A model generated the notes under the pieces. The model was not told the DNA's origin. It saw nothing but the letters and a program-made list of their open reading frames with translations, and made no database searches. The position numbers were made by a program, and so were the translations under genes. From positions 124,001 to 188,000 of the forward strand of contig JAWWNJ010000230.1 in assembly GCA_037176885.1 (NCBI GenBank): 64,000 bases of DNA, read 5' to 3'. Positions 1 through 10,413 of this stretch are shown one piece after another. This DNA is from Favolaschia claudopus (Eukaryota; Basidiomycota; Agaricomycetes; Agaricales; Mycenaceae). The first letter of the stretch is position 1. Each line of letters begins with the position of its first letter.

Positions 1-50
1 TTAGAATGAAAAATGCGAGTTTTTCTAGGCATTTTTACGCGAATTTTTCG

Positions 51-220
51 GTAGTCTCTTGTAAACAGACAACTGCAACACCGATAGTCCTCGTACCTGC
101 GGGGTGTTAGAGTAGTCTGTCACTTTAGTGACACCGTAATTGGAGGTGTGGCATATGCCGTAAAGTTTCCAATCAAACGCTTCGGACGCGTTGTTTCAGG
201 ACCGAAGATAATCGGTAGTA
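51..220. repeat. Dispersed hairpin repeat, copy A
   Basis: Begins TAGTCTCTTGTAAACAGAC and is clearly related to 62329-62480 in the same orientation. Both copies contain an imperfect inverted repeat around a CAGAC ... GTCTG pair enclosing a GTCCTCG loop, followed by a shared ATTGGAGGTG stretch. Similarity is visible but diverged. No coding potential is seen. The first 50 bases of the window hold nothing recognisable. Confidence 0.5.
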
Positions 221-669
221 AGGCCTAATTTTTTTTTTGGCAGGAGTCCTGACTTTTTGCGGGTAAAATTTTCACACAAAAGAAAATTGATTTCTTCTGG
301 AGTCAACGCTGCTGGCGAACCGCGCGTTCACCGTAGCTGATTGCAATTTTATTTTCTGTTTCTTTTCTTTCTTGTCTTTGTCTCCCGACAATCTGCGCGA
401 CGGTGGCATTTCCATCGAGTCAATTTGCTGAACAATGAATATGTACTCACCTCTATCAGGGACCCGGCCAACCACGAACTGAAGACGGCTGACATCACTT
501 AAGAACCTGCGGAGCTCGGTATTGACCATTCGTGTGAGGCATATGGAGACGGTTCTGTTGTGTGAGGACGCTTTCAGCAACCATAGCCAAGAGATGGAAC
601 TTGGTTGTGACAGTCTGTAAGGCTTCGGACGGTTCAAACTTGATGATAAGCAAAAATTGAAGTTGGGTA

Positions 670-1495
670 CAGTTGAACCTCTCATAATGCATATGCTCAC
701 AATGCATAAAACTCATTCTGCATAGGCAGCATAGTGTTTTGGGGTCCACCAACTTGGTAGGCTGGTGTTTTATGCATTTTCTCATATTGCCTAATGCATA
801 CAAAATTGATACAATTTGGTGGCAATTTGGCCGCTTGTGGCGCTCTTCTAACGCATATGGGTAAGATACGCCTCATCCATAAACAGCTAGCTCCTGTCAC
901 AACGTCACATTTTCGACCATCTCCCTCATATTTCGACAACGGAGACGAAAATAAGAAATTTGTTCCGTTAATCAACGGACAGGTAGCCTGGCTATGTCCT
1001 CCCAAAATTCCAAGGTGATTGGGGAAGTATTGACGGAGGAGATAGAATTTTAGTCAGACCACTCACAAAATTGTGATTTAGCAAGATTCCCCATCAAAAT
1101 TCTATCTCCTCTGTCAATATTGTCTCAGTCACCTTGAAATTTTGGCAGAATTCAGCCAGACCATCTCTCCGTCCATTCACGGAACAGATTTCTTATTTTC
1201 GTCCCCGTTTTCGAGATATGAGGAAAATGTGACGTTGTGACAGGAGCTAGCTGTTTATGGATGAGGCGTATCGTACTATTCACGTCAAAAACACCAGTTT
1301 ATAACATGTTACAGCTAAATCCAAGATTTTCACCGCTTTTACGACAACTGGTGGACAATCCGGCATCTGCCGCACTTCCATATATAGTAAATCCGTGACA
1401 ATGTCACATATGTCACCCGGTGTGACAGTATTCAGGAATGCATATTGCTCATAATGCAGGTCCACGGACGCTATGCATTATGAGATGTTCAACTG
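670..1495. mobile_element. MITE with TA target site, Tc1/mariner-like
   Basis: Terminal inverted repeats start CAGTTGAACCTCTCATAATG and end in the imperfect complement TATGAGATGTTCAACTG. A TA dinucleotide flanks each side (668-669 and 1496-1497), the target duplication of Tc1/mariner-type elements. At 826 bp with no transposase-like frame it is non-autonomous. It encloses a separate foldback. It lies about 40 bp beyond the 3' end of the decayed transposase gene at 1538-3188. Confidence 0.7.
868..1268. repeat. Foldback (long inverted repeat) inside the MITE
   Basis: Two arms of roughly 175-180 bp pair with each other: the left arm begins ATACGCCTCATCCATAAAC and the right arm ends in its complement GGATGAGGCGTAT. 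Both arms carry the complementary GCTAGCTCCTGTCACAACGTC and GACGTTGTGACAGGAGCTAG tracts. The spacer is only about 40 bp, so the transcript of either strand could form a long hairpin. Confidence 0.7.
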
Positions 1496-1913
1496 TATAG
1501 CTCCCGTCGAACTGGGATATGTGAGCTGAGTCCTGATTCAATTCCAAACACGCACCTTCACATGTGTCATATCTCGTGTTCCATGCTTCCCGAACCCGCT
1601 CGCATGCATCATGTCTCCGCCCTCAAGCCACTGAGTTTTTCCCCAGTGCTCGAATTTAGCAGGTAAAAGAGGTGAAATATCTTGGGTCGCGACACCATAG
1701 CAAGCAGCAAGATGTTGGGAGACATGGGCACGCAATATTGGCGATACAGATCGGAGTTCTGGAGGGTAAACTAAAACACATTTCGGATCTAAACGAATGT
1801 TTGAGGCACTTCAATCAATGAGAAATATTTGTACTCACAAGCTGCAAATTTTGTCCCCGAGATTTCGATTTTTCGACGCCGGCGAAGATCAAGAGTGGCC
1901 GAAAGAGAATATA

Positions 1914-2799
1914 CTCGGTATTGACAAAAGTAACCGTGAATCGACTCGTATGGTCCGAATATTGCAGTATGTAATAGGTTAAAATGCATCGGAATGTTCT
2001 CCTGCATGTTTTGAACGGCATCGGACAAAGGCCTGAACCAATCCATCAAGCACAACTGATTTCTCGGCGGATTCTAATTTGCAGCTGTTTTGCACTGTTT
2101 GTTGCAATAAATGACTGCATTTCCAATTTTCTTGAAGTTCAAGAACATGCCCTCGGACGGTAGGCCATATTTGAGGATCCATTTCAGTCCCTCACTGCTC
2201 GAAATCTCTGATTGCATCAATTTCTTGTCAACATTGGACTGGTTCAATTTCAACCGTCCCTCCGGCACGGACCCAAATATTGCGTGGCCGTTCAAAGATG
2301 CTAAGAGCAAAGAATTTAGCTACAGTCTTGGTTAATTTCTAATCCATCACAGTGCTGAGCCCTATTATCTACACATTCAATATACTTTTATCCCAGAGTA
2401 GGCCTCCATGGCTTCCGTAATTCCCCATGTTTGGTCAAGTAAGGGGCCGAAGGGTTTTCAGATTGTAGGCTTGTTTACCACCCTTACTAGCCAAAGCAAG
2501 TGTGCAAAAACATCTGAATAGATCACATGTGCAAGCTAGAGGTAGTCGAAAGTGGCCTGGAAGGGCAGTTGCTAAGATTTCCGTTGAACAATGAGCAGAA
2601 GTTGAAAGACACAGGTGAATTTCAAGCTATTGCCAAAATTGCGCTGGCTCTGAAGAGCGTCAGGAACAGAGGTTGCCCACAACAACTTGTGTAGGTTTAA
2701 GGAATATCCTGACGTATTTTTCAAACTCGAAGTCTTGGAGAAATATCACGTGGTCGCGAAGCAATCGTCGCATTAACGGTTACTTTTGTCAATACCGAG
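1914..2799. mobile_element. TA-flanked MITE, 'CAAAAGTAACCG' family
   Basis: Ends are CTCGGTATTGACAAAAGTAA and its perfect complement TTACTTTTGTCAATACCGAG, each bordered by TA (1912-1913, 2800-2801). It is 886 bp, has no transposase, and is inserted in the transposase relic at 1538-3188. The same terminal motif marks the elements at 14324-14844 and 34077-34602 and a lone end near 35902-35929. Confidence 0.8.
2073..2420. repeat. Dispersed repeat, copy 1 (partner 39149-39470)
   Basis: From TCTAATTTGCAGCTGTTTTG onward this stretch is shared, in direct orientation and with small deletions, with 39149-39470. It forms the interior of the MITE at 1914-2799. The second copy lacks that element's terminal repeats, so the sequence either moved by other means or was truncated there. 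Confidence 0.7.
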
Positions 2800-3188
2800 T
2801 ACTGCTTTGATTTAGAAGAGCTGAGCTAATTCGAGAATACGTCGATCGATGCTAGCCCACGGAAAGCGTCGGCTTTTGATGGCTGGCAAGAGTGACCCAC
2901 AGAATCTTTCCATTGGATAAGCCCAGTAACACCAGCTTGGACCCATGAACCGAATACTGGCGGCAATATGGAGAAGTCCGTGAATTGGAAGAGTACAAAC
3001 TGGCAACCGATCAAGCTTGTATTGATAGTAGAGCCTGCACAACCGTCAAGACTGTTCTGGAGTTCGATATTAGAGCGTGCCTACTTTTCGAATTCCCACA
3101 CCCATTTCGCCATACCGTGCTCAATTTTGTCAATGTCCTCGGAAGATGTTTCGAATTGAAGGCATAAGTTGAGAAGAGCTAACAGAAT

Positions 3189-4567
3189 CTGAAAATGCGC
3201 GGAAGGCGCAATAACCTCAGTCTCCCGCAATGTGGGATGAAAGACTGAGGGTGGTGGACAGACGAGCGCGGTTTATATGTAAGAACAAGGCTGTATGATA
3301 AGTATCAGATATCTATCAAGGGCCGGAGCGGCGGGGCGGCTACCCGGAATAATTCATATTCTGACAAGAGCAACGAGTGAAACAAAATGAGTGTGATAAG
3401 CTGGGTTCTTGAGGTCGAACCACCCTCCCTGCCCTAGGTCTCGGTTTGACGGGCCGGCACACTATAAAAATACGTAATCACCCTATCACAAGTGATTCAC
3501 TCTAATGCGAAGAATTGAGAGCCAAGACTGGCTGATCGCTCGTGATCGATACCCAGTTTTCTTGCCCGTTAAAAATTGTCGTTATTCCGTGTTTACTTTA
3601 AATATTGCCATAAACACCCTGCCCTCAATAGAGGGTTTGCCTTGAGCCATTGGAGCCATTGAATGTCTAACAATTTCCCGATTAGGAAACTTTGATGGCC
3701 CAAACATTGATGTCGAATTACGGAAGCGCCGCCTGGAATGAAGTTTGGATGCTAAGACCTGGGTTAGCCTTTGTCGATGCGCCGGAATCTCGACTTTTGT
3801 GCAGCCATTAAGTAGCCATCCAATGGCTGCATCGCAAACTCGCTAATGCCAGTTTTTGCTCCCAGCGACGACTGAATTTTCTGGCTCTGATTGACGCTGC
3901 GACAATTTGAACGGTGTTGTGGACAAATTTAAACTGGCTGGAAGCAGGTTGAATCTTAAAAGACGGTGCTGCTTATGTTGATTTGCACAAGCTCGCCCTT
4001 CTGTAAGCCGGAACTCCGGCATACAAATACACAGAAAAGACAAACGGTACAGGTCTTTGAGCTTTCTGGCAGGCAGAGGCATTGTTCAGAGGTCGGAAAC
4101 TTCTTAAATTCCCGCCCCACCGTCATATTTCCCCTCCAATCAATAAACACCACTCTTGGGTCTTCGTGCATTAGGCTAAGTTACAGCAGTTTGCAGAAGT
4201 AATGACACTCCTAAATATTTTATGTAAAGAAAGCAGCTTAAACACGCCCACCTTCTCCACCTCATATCTCGGTCAATTCTTGTTCAATCCATCTGGTTGT
4301 AGGCTTGTTGGAAAGCGGTTACACGAGGCTACCGAACGGCCGGCACGAAATTGTGCCGTGTTCCCGAAAGACGATCCGCATGGAGCCGAACTTCTCAAAC
4401 AGGATCAAGCCGAACCAAAGTGGTTTTACCCTCGTTTTCAGTCAATTTTGGGCGCATTTTGAACAGTCTAAATTGTAATCTCGGCTCCAGATCTTGGAGG
4501 TGATGGCCGGGGCACTGTGATCAAAAGATCACAGGCCTCTAGAAGATCTGGTGCATTATAGAGTAAG
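3189..4567. other. No recognisable gene; small inverted repeat and a diverged repeat relic
   Basis: I see no supported coding exon. Around 3212-3250 an inverted repeat pairs CCTCAGTCT with AGACTGAGG. Around 4180-4290 the sequence is a diverged copy of 16627-16720 (shared TTACAGCAGTTTGCAGA and CTCGGTCAATTCT), an older relative of the large inverted duplication that starts at 4568. Confidence 0.4.
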
Positions 4568-7507
4568 CCGTAGAACTTGCGCATGGTGACACTCGTCACA
4601 AATGTAACAGTTGTCACATCCGTTACCCTCAACCAGCGCACTGCGGGATATAAAATGTTGTAGGAGGTGTTGCAGAAGCATATCGAGAACTATATCAGCT
4701 CTAACTTATTTTTTTGGGGCTAAAATTTGGCCGAAGTCATCAGCTTGGGGAAAGGGAACTCCCAGAAAAAAACCATAAATGAGGGATTGCGTAGCGGGGA
4801 GACAGGGGAAATTTCTGGGCATATTTTGAGGCTCAGGTATAGCTTCACTCTTGTACAATTCGGGGTTTGCACCCAAGCCCAAATGTCACGCTTTTGGCGG
4901 GAGGGATTGACAGCGTGACGCATGCGCAACTTCCGCGGCTCAAATGCACCAGACGTTATAGCGCAGTAACCCGCGATCAAATTTTTCAATCATTCTGCCT
5001 CGCTGACATTGTAACATCTCGACAATTCCCTTTTGGGTGAATGCGCGAGCGCAGCGAGTGCTCTGCGGGTTCTGCGCTATAACTTCTGGGAACGAGACTA
5101 TCTAAATTGCTACATCAAGCAGAAATGGGAGGCAAACAGGTCTGCAATCTCACCTTTTAAAAATAATGAGAACAAATGGCTTGCATTCAAGTTTGATCCG
5201 TCGATGTGAGTTTCATTTTCCCGCCACAGGAGTGTGCTTGCCTTGCATTTTGATTTTTCAGACCTCGTTGCCTGTGTCATAACTTCAAGGATTGTCTAGA
5301 TTCATATGATTGTGATCAGATCTGATTGAGTTCTGCTCGTTCTAATGTGGTTACCCTGGCTTATCACTGGAAAATGGTGAACAGTATCAACGAAATTGTG
5401 AGGGTGCTTTGTGTATGGCATGAAAGCCCTTAGTCTCCCGCAGTCAGACTCTATGAGATATATGATAGTCGATATATCTTTTTATATAGAGTCTGATTTT
5501 GTTGGCACCTGTCAAATGGGACCTCGGATTTTGTGACAACTTTGATGGCACGTGCAGATAGTCCCACGCCCAAATTCGGACGATCTTGCTATCTCCCCAG
5601 ACCTACAGGCATTTTAAATCCATAAACCATTGCAGGGGCACTATTAAACCATGCACCACTAATGTTTATGGGCTCAGGACTCGAATATTGATAGGAAGTG
5701 TGAATTCAACCAATTTTGATACCTCGTTGAAAACTCCGTCGTTTTTGTATGTCTACTGTCAGGGTAAGCGGCCACTACCTTTCCTAGGCTATTCAATTGT
5801 CTCAAAACTGCACATATGCGCACAGACTCACAAAAGGGGGCCAAACGAAGCCTTGCGTCCCAATCCGGACGTGAGAAGTGTGACATGTCACATCAAAAAC
5901 CGAGGTCCTGGTTGAGGAGTGGGGCTTATGCTCAGAAAGGTCCGATCCGAAACCGCCCATTTTTGGTGTTTCCGTACAATTGTTTTTGCGCCATTTTCGT
6001 ACGCATTGTGATCGGGTAGCTCAAAATTTCCTCCTCTTCGTCCGCCAAACAGATCGGACCTCTGCACGGCACAAGTCCGTCAGCATTACAGATGGGACTT
6101 CGAAAATCGACATTTCCGTCAGCATTATGGTGAATACTCTACTGTAAGACATGCTACGCTGCCTCCTCGCTCTCCGGCAGCTCTGCCTCTTCTCCCACCA
6201 TATCCTCCCCGGCGTTATTGTCCTTCAAGCCTGCCTAATGGCACGAACAGCAGCTTGGAAAGCTGCATTGTGTTAAATACGTCAAGAGAGGCAGCACAAA
6301 GTGTGGCCATCGTGTGGGGGTAGCCTTCGGGAGTGGGAAGAGACTGTTGAGTGATTTTGTATGATGCGAGCGAGAAAAGAAGGTGAGTTCGCGGGATTTG
6401 GAGATGGTCGACCTCTTAAAAGTGTACGCCAACTGATCGGACCTCAGATGCGACCGGCCATCTCCGTCCGCGTCATTTATCGGACGTCGCACATTTTTCC
6501 GTCAATTTCGTACGCATTCGTATCGGACGTAGAGCCAATTTTCCGGCCATTTCCGTCCGCCTCAGGATCGGACCTTTTGGCGCATAAGCCCCACTCCTCC
6601 TGGTTGACAGGCGCCAACAAATACAGACTAGAAAGCCCTGCTTAAGGGCTTTCGAATGATACTAGAACCGAGCCGATCGGACCAGAATTGACCGAGCTAT
6701 AAGGTCAAGAACATAGCGTGTTTAGAATGCTTTCTTTATGGGAGGTGTCATTACATCTGCAAACTGCTGTAAGTTCCAGGTCAAAATTCCAAAAATTGCG
6801 GCGTGACATGAAGTCAGGTCCCCCACCATATCCGACCTCTCCTAGCCTTTCGTCCTGTGCCAAGCCTCCTCAAACAAGAAACTCATGGGGGAAGTTGGCT
6901 CCTGAGAGGAAGTTTTTGCTGGCGCCGCTGTCCATGATGCCCACTTCGAATGGGGTACTTTGCAACTGGCAGCTGACGCCTTGGATGGAGTATCTCAGAG
7001 TTTGCATGTCTCTGTTTCTTCGATGTTTGCCAGTGTGTACGAATGGTATGAGTCCACGATTCGGAGATGGAGTCCCACACGTAACCTGCTGCGAGCATCT
7101 GTCGATTCTCCAATTCGCGGAATGCTTTTCATGCTGCGATGACAGGAGAGCATCAAGCTTCCTTTTCAATTCTGACTCGTTTCTCTGCCGAAGCCATAGC
7201 GGTTGGGCCCATCGAGGAAGAAAATTCAGCTCCTTCAGGAACCCCACAGCATTCTGGGTTAAGATCGAATGAAGGAGGCTCGGTGTTAAGTGACCCTGAT
7301 TCTGGCTTCGATGGTGCTGCATTTTTTCATAGCATTGACAGGCCTTTGGGGTCAGATAGGCACAGATCTAACCGCATGTTCTTAGGGTATATTAGACTGG
7401 TGTACCGGGTAACCTTGGTTCGTTTTGGTGGGGGGAAGCATGGCAAGCCTGGGCACACAAGAGCCAACGTGTCATTTCTCATCACGTGCCTCATCGCCCA
7501 AAACTGG
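4568..7507. repeat. Left copy of a large inverted duplication
   Basis: This segment is repeated in reverse complement at 15910-18153. Apart from the 684-bp hAT-type insertion (5915-6598) the copies differ at only a few bases, a short extra piece in the right copy near 18075-18095, and about 12 bp near 7485. Long frames in the copies (for example 6718-7272 and its mirror 16127-16681) occur on both strands over the same bases and match no family I know. I see no terminal inverted repeat or target duplication for the whole unit, so its class is unknown. Confidence 0.85.
5915..6598. mobile_element. hAT-type MITE (8-bp target duplication CCTGGTTG)
   Basis: Terminal repeats AGGAGTGGGGCTTATGC and GCATAAGCCCCACTCCT are perfect complements. 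The flanking 8-bp direct repeat CCTGGTTG sits at 5907-5914 and 6599-6606. The mirror copy at 16792-16810 has a single uninterrupted CCTGGTTG, a natural empty site. Eight-bp duplications are diagnostic of hAT elements. The interior is rich in TCGGACC/TCCGTC sub-repeats, as expected of subterminal transposase-binding repeats. No transposase is present at 684 bp. Confidence 0.9.
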
Positions 7508-7563
7508 CGCAGTATTCATGAAAAAAAAAAAAAATAGGTGTATTACGGAGCCCGTAACAGGAG
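7508..7563. repeat. Poly(A)-containing short segment shared with 11748-11807
   Basis: GCGCAGTATTCATG, then an A-run, then TAGGTGTATTACGGAGCCCG recurs in inverse orientation at 11748-11807. It begins where the large inverted duplication ends. The A-run suggests a retroposed piece, but the unit is too short to classify. Confidence 0.5.
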
Positions 7564-8299
7564 AAACCATACAGCGGGATTTGGCCAGCTTCCAATCTTG
7601 CACAGTTGCGGAGCTTGGACGCCCGGATCACGCCGACTTATCGCAATATCAACCTAAGTTCGGCATTTCCTGTGGTGCCGCGCTTATCCAAGTGCCCGAC
7701 ATCAAAATACATGCACCCAGCGCGTGCGGAACGCGCGCGGAAGAAAAAAATGCACTTTCGATTTTGGGACTCTTTTGTCACGTTCGCCAAACCCGCCGGT
7801 GACGCGTGACAGGCGCGAAAACTTCGCCAATTCGGGCGGCCGTGACGCGTGACGCGCGAATTGATCGAAATAGTCACCACTACTCCCGCAATGAGGGATT
7901 TCGACTGGCAAGCCGGAGTCACCAAAGTCCAACCCGAAAGCCCAGAAATCACTGCTTATGCTCGCTGTGTCGACGTGCTCGTTACAATGTCTTGGTTAGT
8001 GTCAGTTCGAAGTTGAAGTCTCATACTTACTGCTCGCTAGGCCCACCCACAACGGCATCAAATTCAGGCAACCGGTATCAAGAACTACCTTCGCGCTCGA
8101 GGGCTGTTTATTGAGTGCGCGTGTGCCTTCGAGTCCGACGCCCAGCACCCCCGGCCTTGTCAGATTGTCGTGTCTAATTTGACGGGAAACGTCGATCGCC
8201 CTCGGTGCCAATTCAGAAGTATGTTGCTTTCATTACAATTACTCGAGTTCTAATCTGGCAAATAGTTGCTTTGTCGAAAATCCATGATTCGCCGGTCCT

Positions 8300-8445
8300 G
8301 ACATCGTCGTACCTGCGGCGGCGAGGGCCCTCAAGCAATCCACCGCGGGGTTTGGGGCGGAGCCCCGGCAAGCTGTGCGACCCCCGTAGGTGCGGTGCGA
8401 GCGCAGCGAGTCCACCGCGCCGAAGGCGGGGAGCTAAAGCTTGTA
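8300..8445. repeat. GC-rich repeat ('CCGAAGGCGG / GGGGCGGAGCCCC' family)
   Basis: Contains GGGGTTTGGGGCGGAGCCCC, a GCGAGCGCAGCGAG box and CCGAAGGCGG, ending in an AAGCTTGTA motif. The same modules occur at 39515-39795, 39800-40022, 43437-43590, 44100-44225 and 55080-55448, in both orientations. They contain many short palindromes. No coding function is supported. The interval 7564-8858 around it holds no supported gene. Confidence 0.65.
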
Positions 8446-8858
8446 TGACTGAGAATAACGAAGTGGCCTTGCACCTGACCTCATCGTGAGTCGCGACTGC
8501 CTTCACTCTGAATAGTCAACCTCCTCAGCATCTTGCCCCCCACATTGTAGGGTACTTTGGCGAGCACATATCCAATTATCCAGCTGGCACGCGCCAGCTG
8601 AGTGGCTCCCTGTTGTCGTCCACCCCAAGCGACGCCGTGAGTTGAATTCAATTTATCGACACGGTTAAAACCTGAACGAAAATCTACGTATAAGGTAGAA
8701 ATCAACATTCGTCCAAGACTTTACCAACGCAAGGCCTCCCCGGCTTCCAACTCCCGTTATCTCGAGATTGACGACCACTCATTAGACCTAGAAGAATGTC
8801 TTGCCACGACAGAGCCAAGGCTCAAAGTCCAAGCCAAGAAAAAGGCACTTTCTTAGTA

Positions 8859-9327
8859 CAGTCGTCACTGTCCTAACCCATACCTCTGATAAATCATAAC
8901 CCAGACTCTGCTGTAACCCATACTTTTTTGGCCCCACCAAGTTGGTTTGCAGTGAAATGGAGGCCATAACCCATAACTCTCTCATACCCCATAATCCATA
9001 CCTTCTGCGAAGGTCATAACCCATGAAATTTCTATATCGGGCCCTTCAACCGGCATGGTTTGAGATGATTTTACCTTGATTTTATCTGCAAAGTTGTAAG
9101 ATGCACCGAAATCACCCATATTTACGCCAAATCCGAGTTGATGGGCCATTTTACCACTGTTCATGCACGATCATAGATGAGGTAAGTGTTCCCGCGCCCC
9201 ATATATAGTAATATCTCACGGAAAACGTGACCTAACACTGCCTCTGATCCCTTTGAAAGCCATACACTGTGATAGCCCATACCCTGAGGTGTATCCCGAG
9301 GGCTATGGGTTATGACAGTGACGACTG
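8859..9327. mobile_element. TA-flanked MITE next to the AT-hook gene
   Basis: Ends CAGTCGTCACTGTC and GACAGTGACGACTG are perfect complements bordered by TA (8857-8858, 9328-9329), typical of Tc1/mariner-type miniature elements. Subterminal ATAACCCATA motifs recur inside. It is 469 bp and non-coding. It ends about 42 bp beyond the stop codon of the minus-strand AT-hook gene, so it may supply that gene's 3' untranslated region or terminator; that is inference. Confidence 0.8.
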
Positions 9328-9370
9328 TATATTCAATCATTTATGTTTCCCGCTCTATCTAGGTGCTCAT

Positions 9371-10413
9371 TCATTCTGTAGTCGTCGCCTCTTCATTGAC
9401 ATTCTCAGTTGCAGCGAAAGAGGCCTTGGAGGGACGGCCGCGCTTGCGCACCACCGCAGGCTGTTCAGCTTCCTGCTTCGGTCGTGAGCAAAGCGCAGAG
9501 CGAAGTCAAGGTAAGCGGTACCTCTTTGTCTTCAGCACCGGACGCCTTGGAGGGACGCCCGCGCTTGCGCACCACCGCAGGCTGTTCAGCTTCCTGCTTC
9601 GGTCGTGAGCAACGCGCAGAGCAAAGTCAAGATCAGCGTTACCTCTGTGTCTTCAGCAACGGAGGCCTTGGAGGGACGCCCGCGCTTGCGCACCACCGCA
9701 GGCTGTTCAGCTTCCTGCTTCGGTCGTGAGCAACGCGCAGAGCAAAGTCAAGATCAGCGTTACCTCTGTGTCTTCAGCAACGGAGGCCTTGGAGGGACGC
9801 CCGCGCTTGCGCACCACCGCAGGCTGTTCAGCTTCCTGCTTCGGTCGTGAGCAAAGCGCAGAGCGAAGTCAAGATCAGCGTTACCTCTGTGTCTTCAGCA
9901 ACGGAGGCCTTGGAGGGACGCCCGCGCTTGCGCACCACCGCAGGCTGTTCAGCTTCCTGCTTCGGTCGTGAGCAAAGCGCAGAGCGAAGTCAAGGTAAGC
10001 GGTACCTCTGTGTCTTCAGCAACGGAGGCCTTGGAGGGACGCCCGCGCTTGCGCACCACCGCAGGCTGTTCAGCTTCCTGCTTCGGTCGTGAGCAAAGCG
10101 CAGAGCGAAGTCAAGATCAGCGTTACCTCTGTGTCTTCAGCAACGGAGGCCTTGGAGGGACGCCCGCGCTTGCGCACCACCGCAGGCTGTTCAGCTTCCT
10201 GCTTCGGTCGTGAGCAAAGCGCAGAGCGAAGTCAAGGTAAGCGGTACCTCTTTGTCTTCAGCAACGGAGGCCTTGGAAGGACGCCCACGCTTCTCGGCGG
10301 AATTGGGTCTCTCCGCAAGCTGCTTATCGTGGTATATAAGCATGTGTTGGCAAGAATGAACTTACCTGAGCTCTTCCCCCTGCCGAAGCTTTGGAGAGCC
10401 CACGGGAAGTCAT
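9371..10413 (-). CDS. Multi-AT-hook protein built from tandem exon-intron cassettes
   Basis: Nine exons on the minus strand: 10366-10413, 10248-10319, 10127-10198, 10006-10077, 9885-9956, 9764-9835, 9643-9714, 9522-9593 and 9371-9472. Together they encode 217 residues with ATG and TGA. The first intron is 46 nt (donor GTAAGT); the other seven are 49 nt with a CTCAC branch-like site and GAAGCAG acceptor. Each internal exon is 72 nt, phase 0, 24 residues, of the form EAEQPAVVRKRGRPSKAS plus a short acidic tail (VAEDTE, VAEDKE or GAEDKE). KRGRPSK is a canonical AT-hook, the minor-groove AT-rich DNA-binding motif; eight copies are predicted. The first exon encodes MTSRGLSKASAGGRAQ and the last a Thr/Glu-rich tail. 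Function is inferred as a small nuclear DNA-binding protein. The opposite strand has overlapping frames across the array, but none has matching splice signals or constant phase. Confidence 0.8.
9401..10319. repeat. 121-bp tandem array (about 7.5 units)
   Basis: Near-identical 121-bp units, each equal to one 72-nt exon plus one 49-nt intron of the minus-strand AT-hook gene. Two intron variants alternate: donor GTACCG at 9473-9521, 9957-10005 and 10199-10247, and GTAACG at 9594-9642, 9715-9763, 9836-9884 and 10078-10126. This mosaic pattern fits repeated unequal exchange or gene conversion. Because 121 is not a multiple of 3, only splicing keeps the frame. Confidence 0.95.

Larger units (their letters stand above)
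1538..3188 (-). pseudogene. DUF4218-like transposase gene, C-terminal part (CACTA/Plavaka type), broken
   Basis: The minus-strand exons read as the C-terminal part of a CACTA-superfamily transposase. Visible exons are 3085-3188, 3034 down to the MITE, 1839-1913 and 1538-1788. The 50-nt introns 3035-3084 and 1789-1838 both keep frame. The segment with PIHGLLHIAASIRFMGPSWC and PMERFCG matches the DUF4218 pattern (H-LLH ... GP ... ERYxG) of En/Spm-type proteins. A further block, HWGKTQWLEGGDMMHAS, is one I recall from Agaricomycete relatives. It is broken twice: an in-frame TAA at 2812-2814, where relatives have a glutamine (a C-to-T change would explain it), and a TA-flanked MITE at 1914-2799. 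Removing the MITE and one TA restores the frame exactly. The 5' part is missing, so this is a relic. Family assignment is from memory of motifs. Confidence 0.6.

Noticed and set aside
6718..7272. 184-residue frame (and its mirror at 16127-16681)
   Set aside because: It lies in a duplicated repeat, overlaps a 150-residue frame on the other strand, and matches no family. Conservation between copies only reflects recent duplication.
9473..10247. CRISPR-like direct repeats
   Set aside because: Units are repeated throughout with no unique spacers, and the genome is fungal. It is an exon-intron tandem array.
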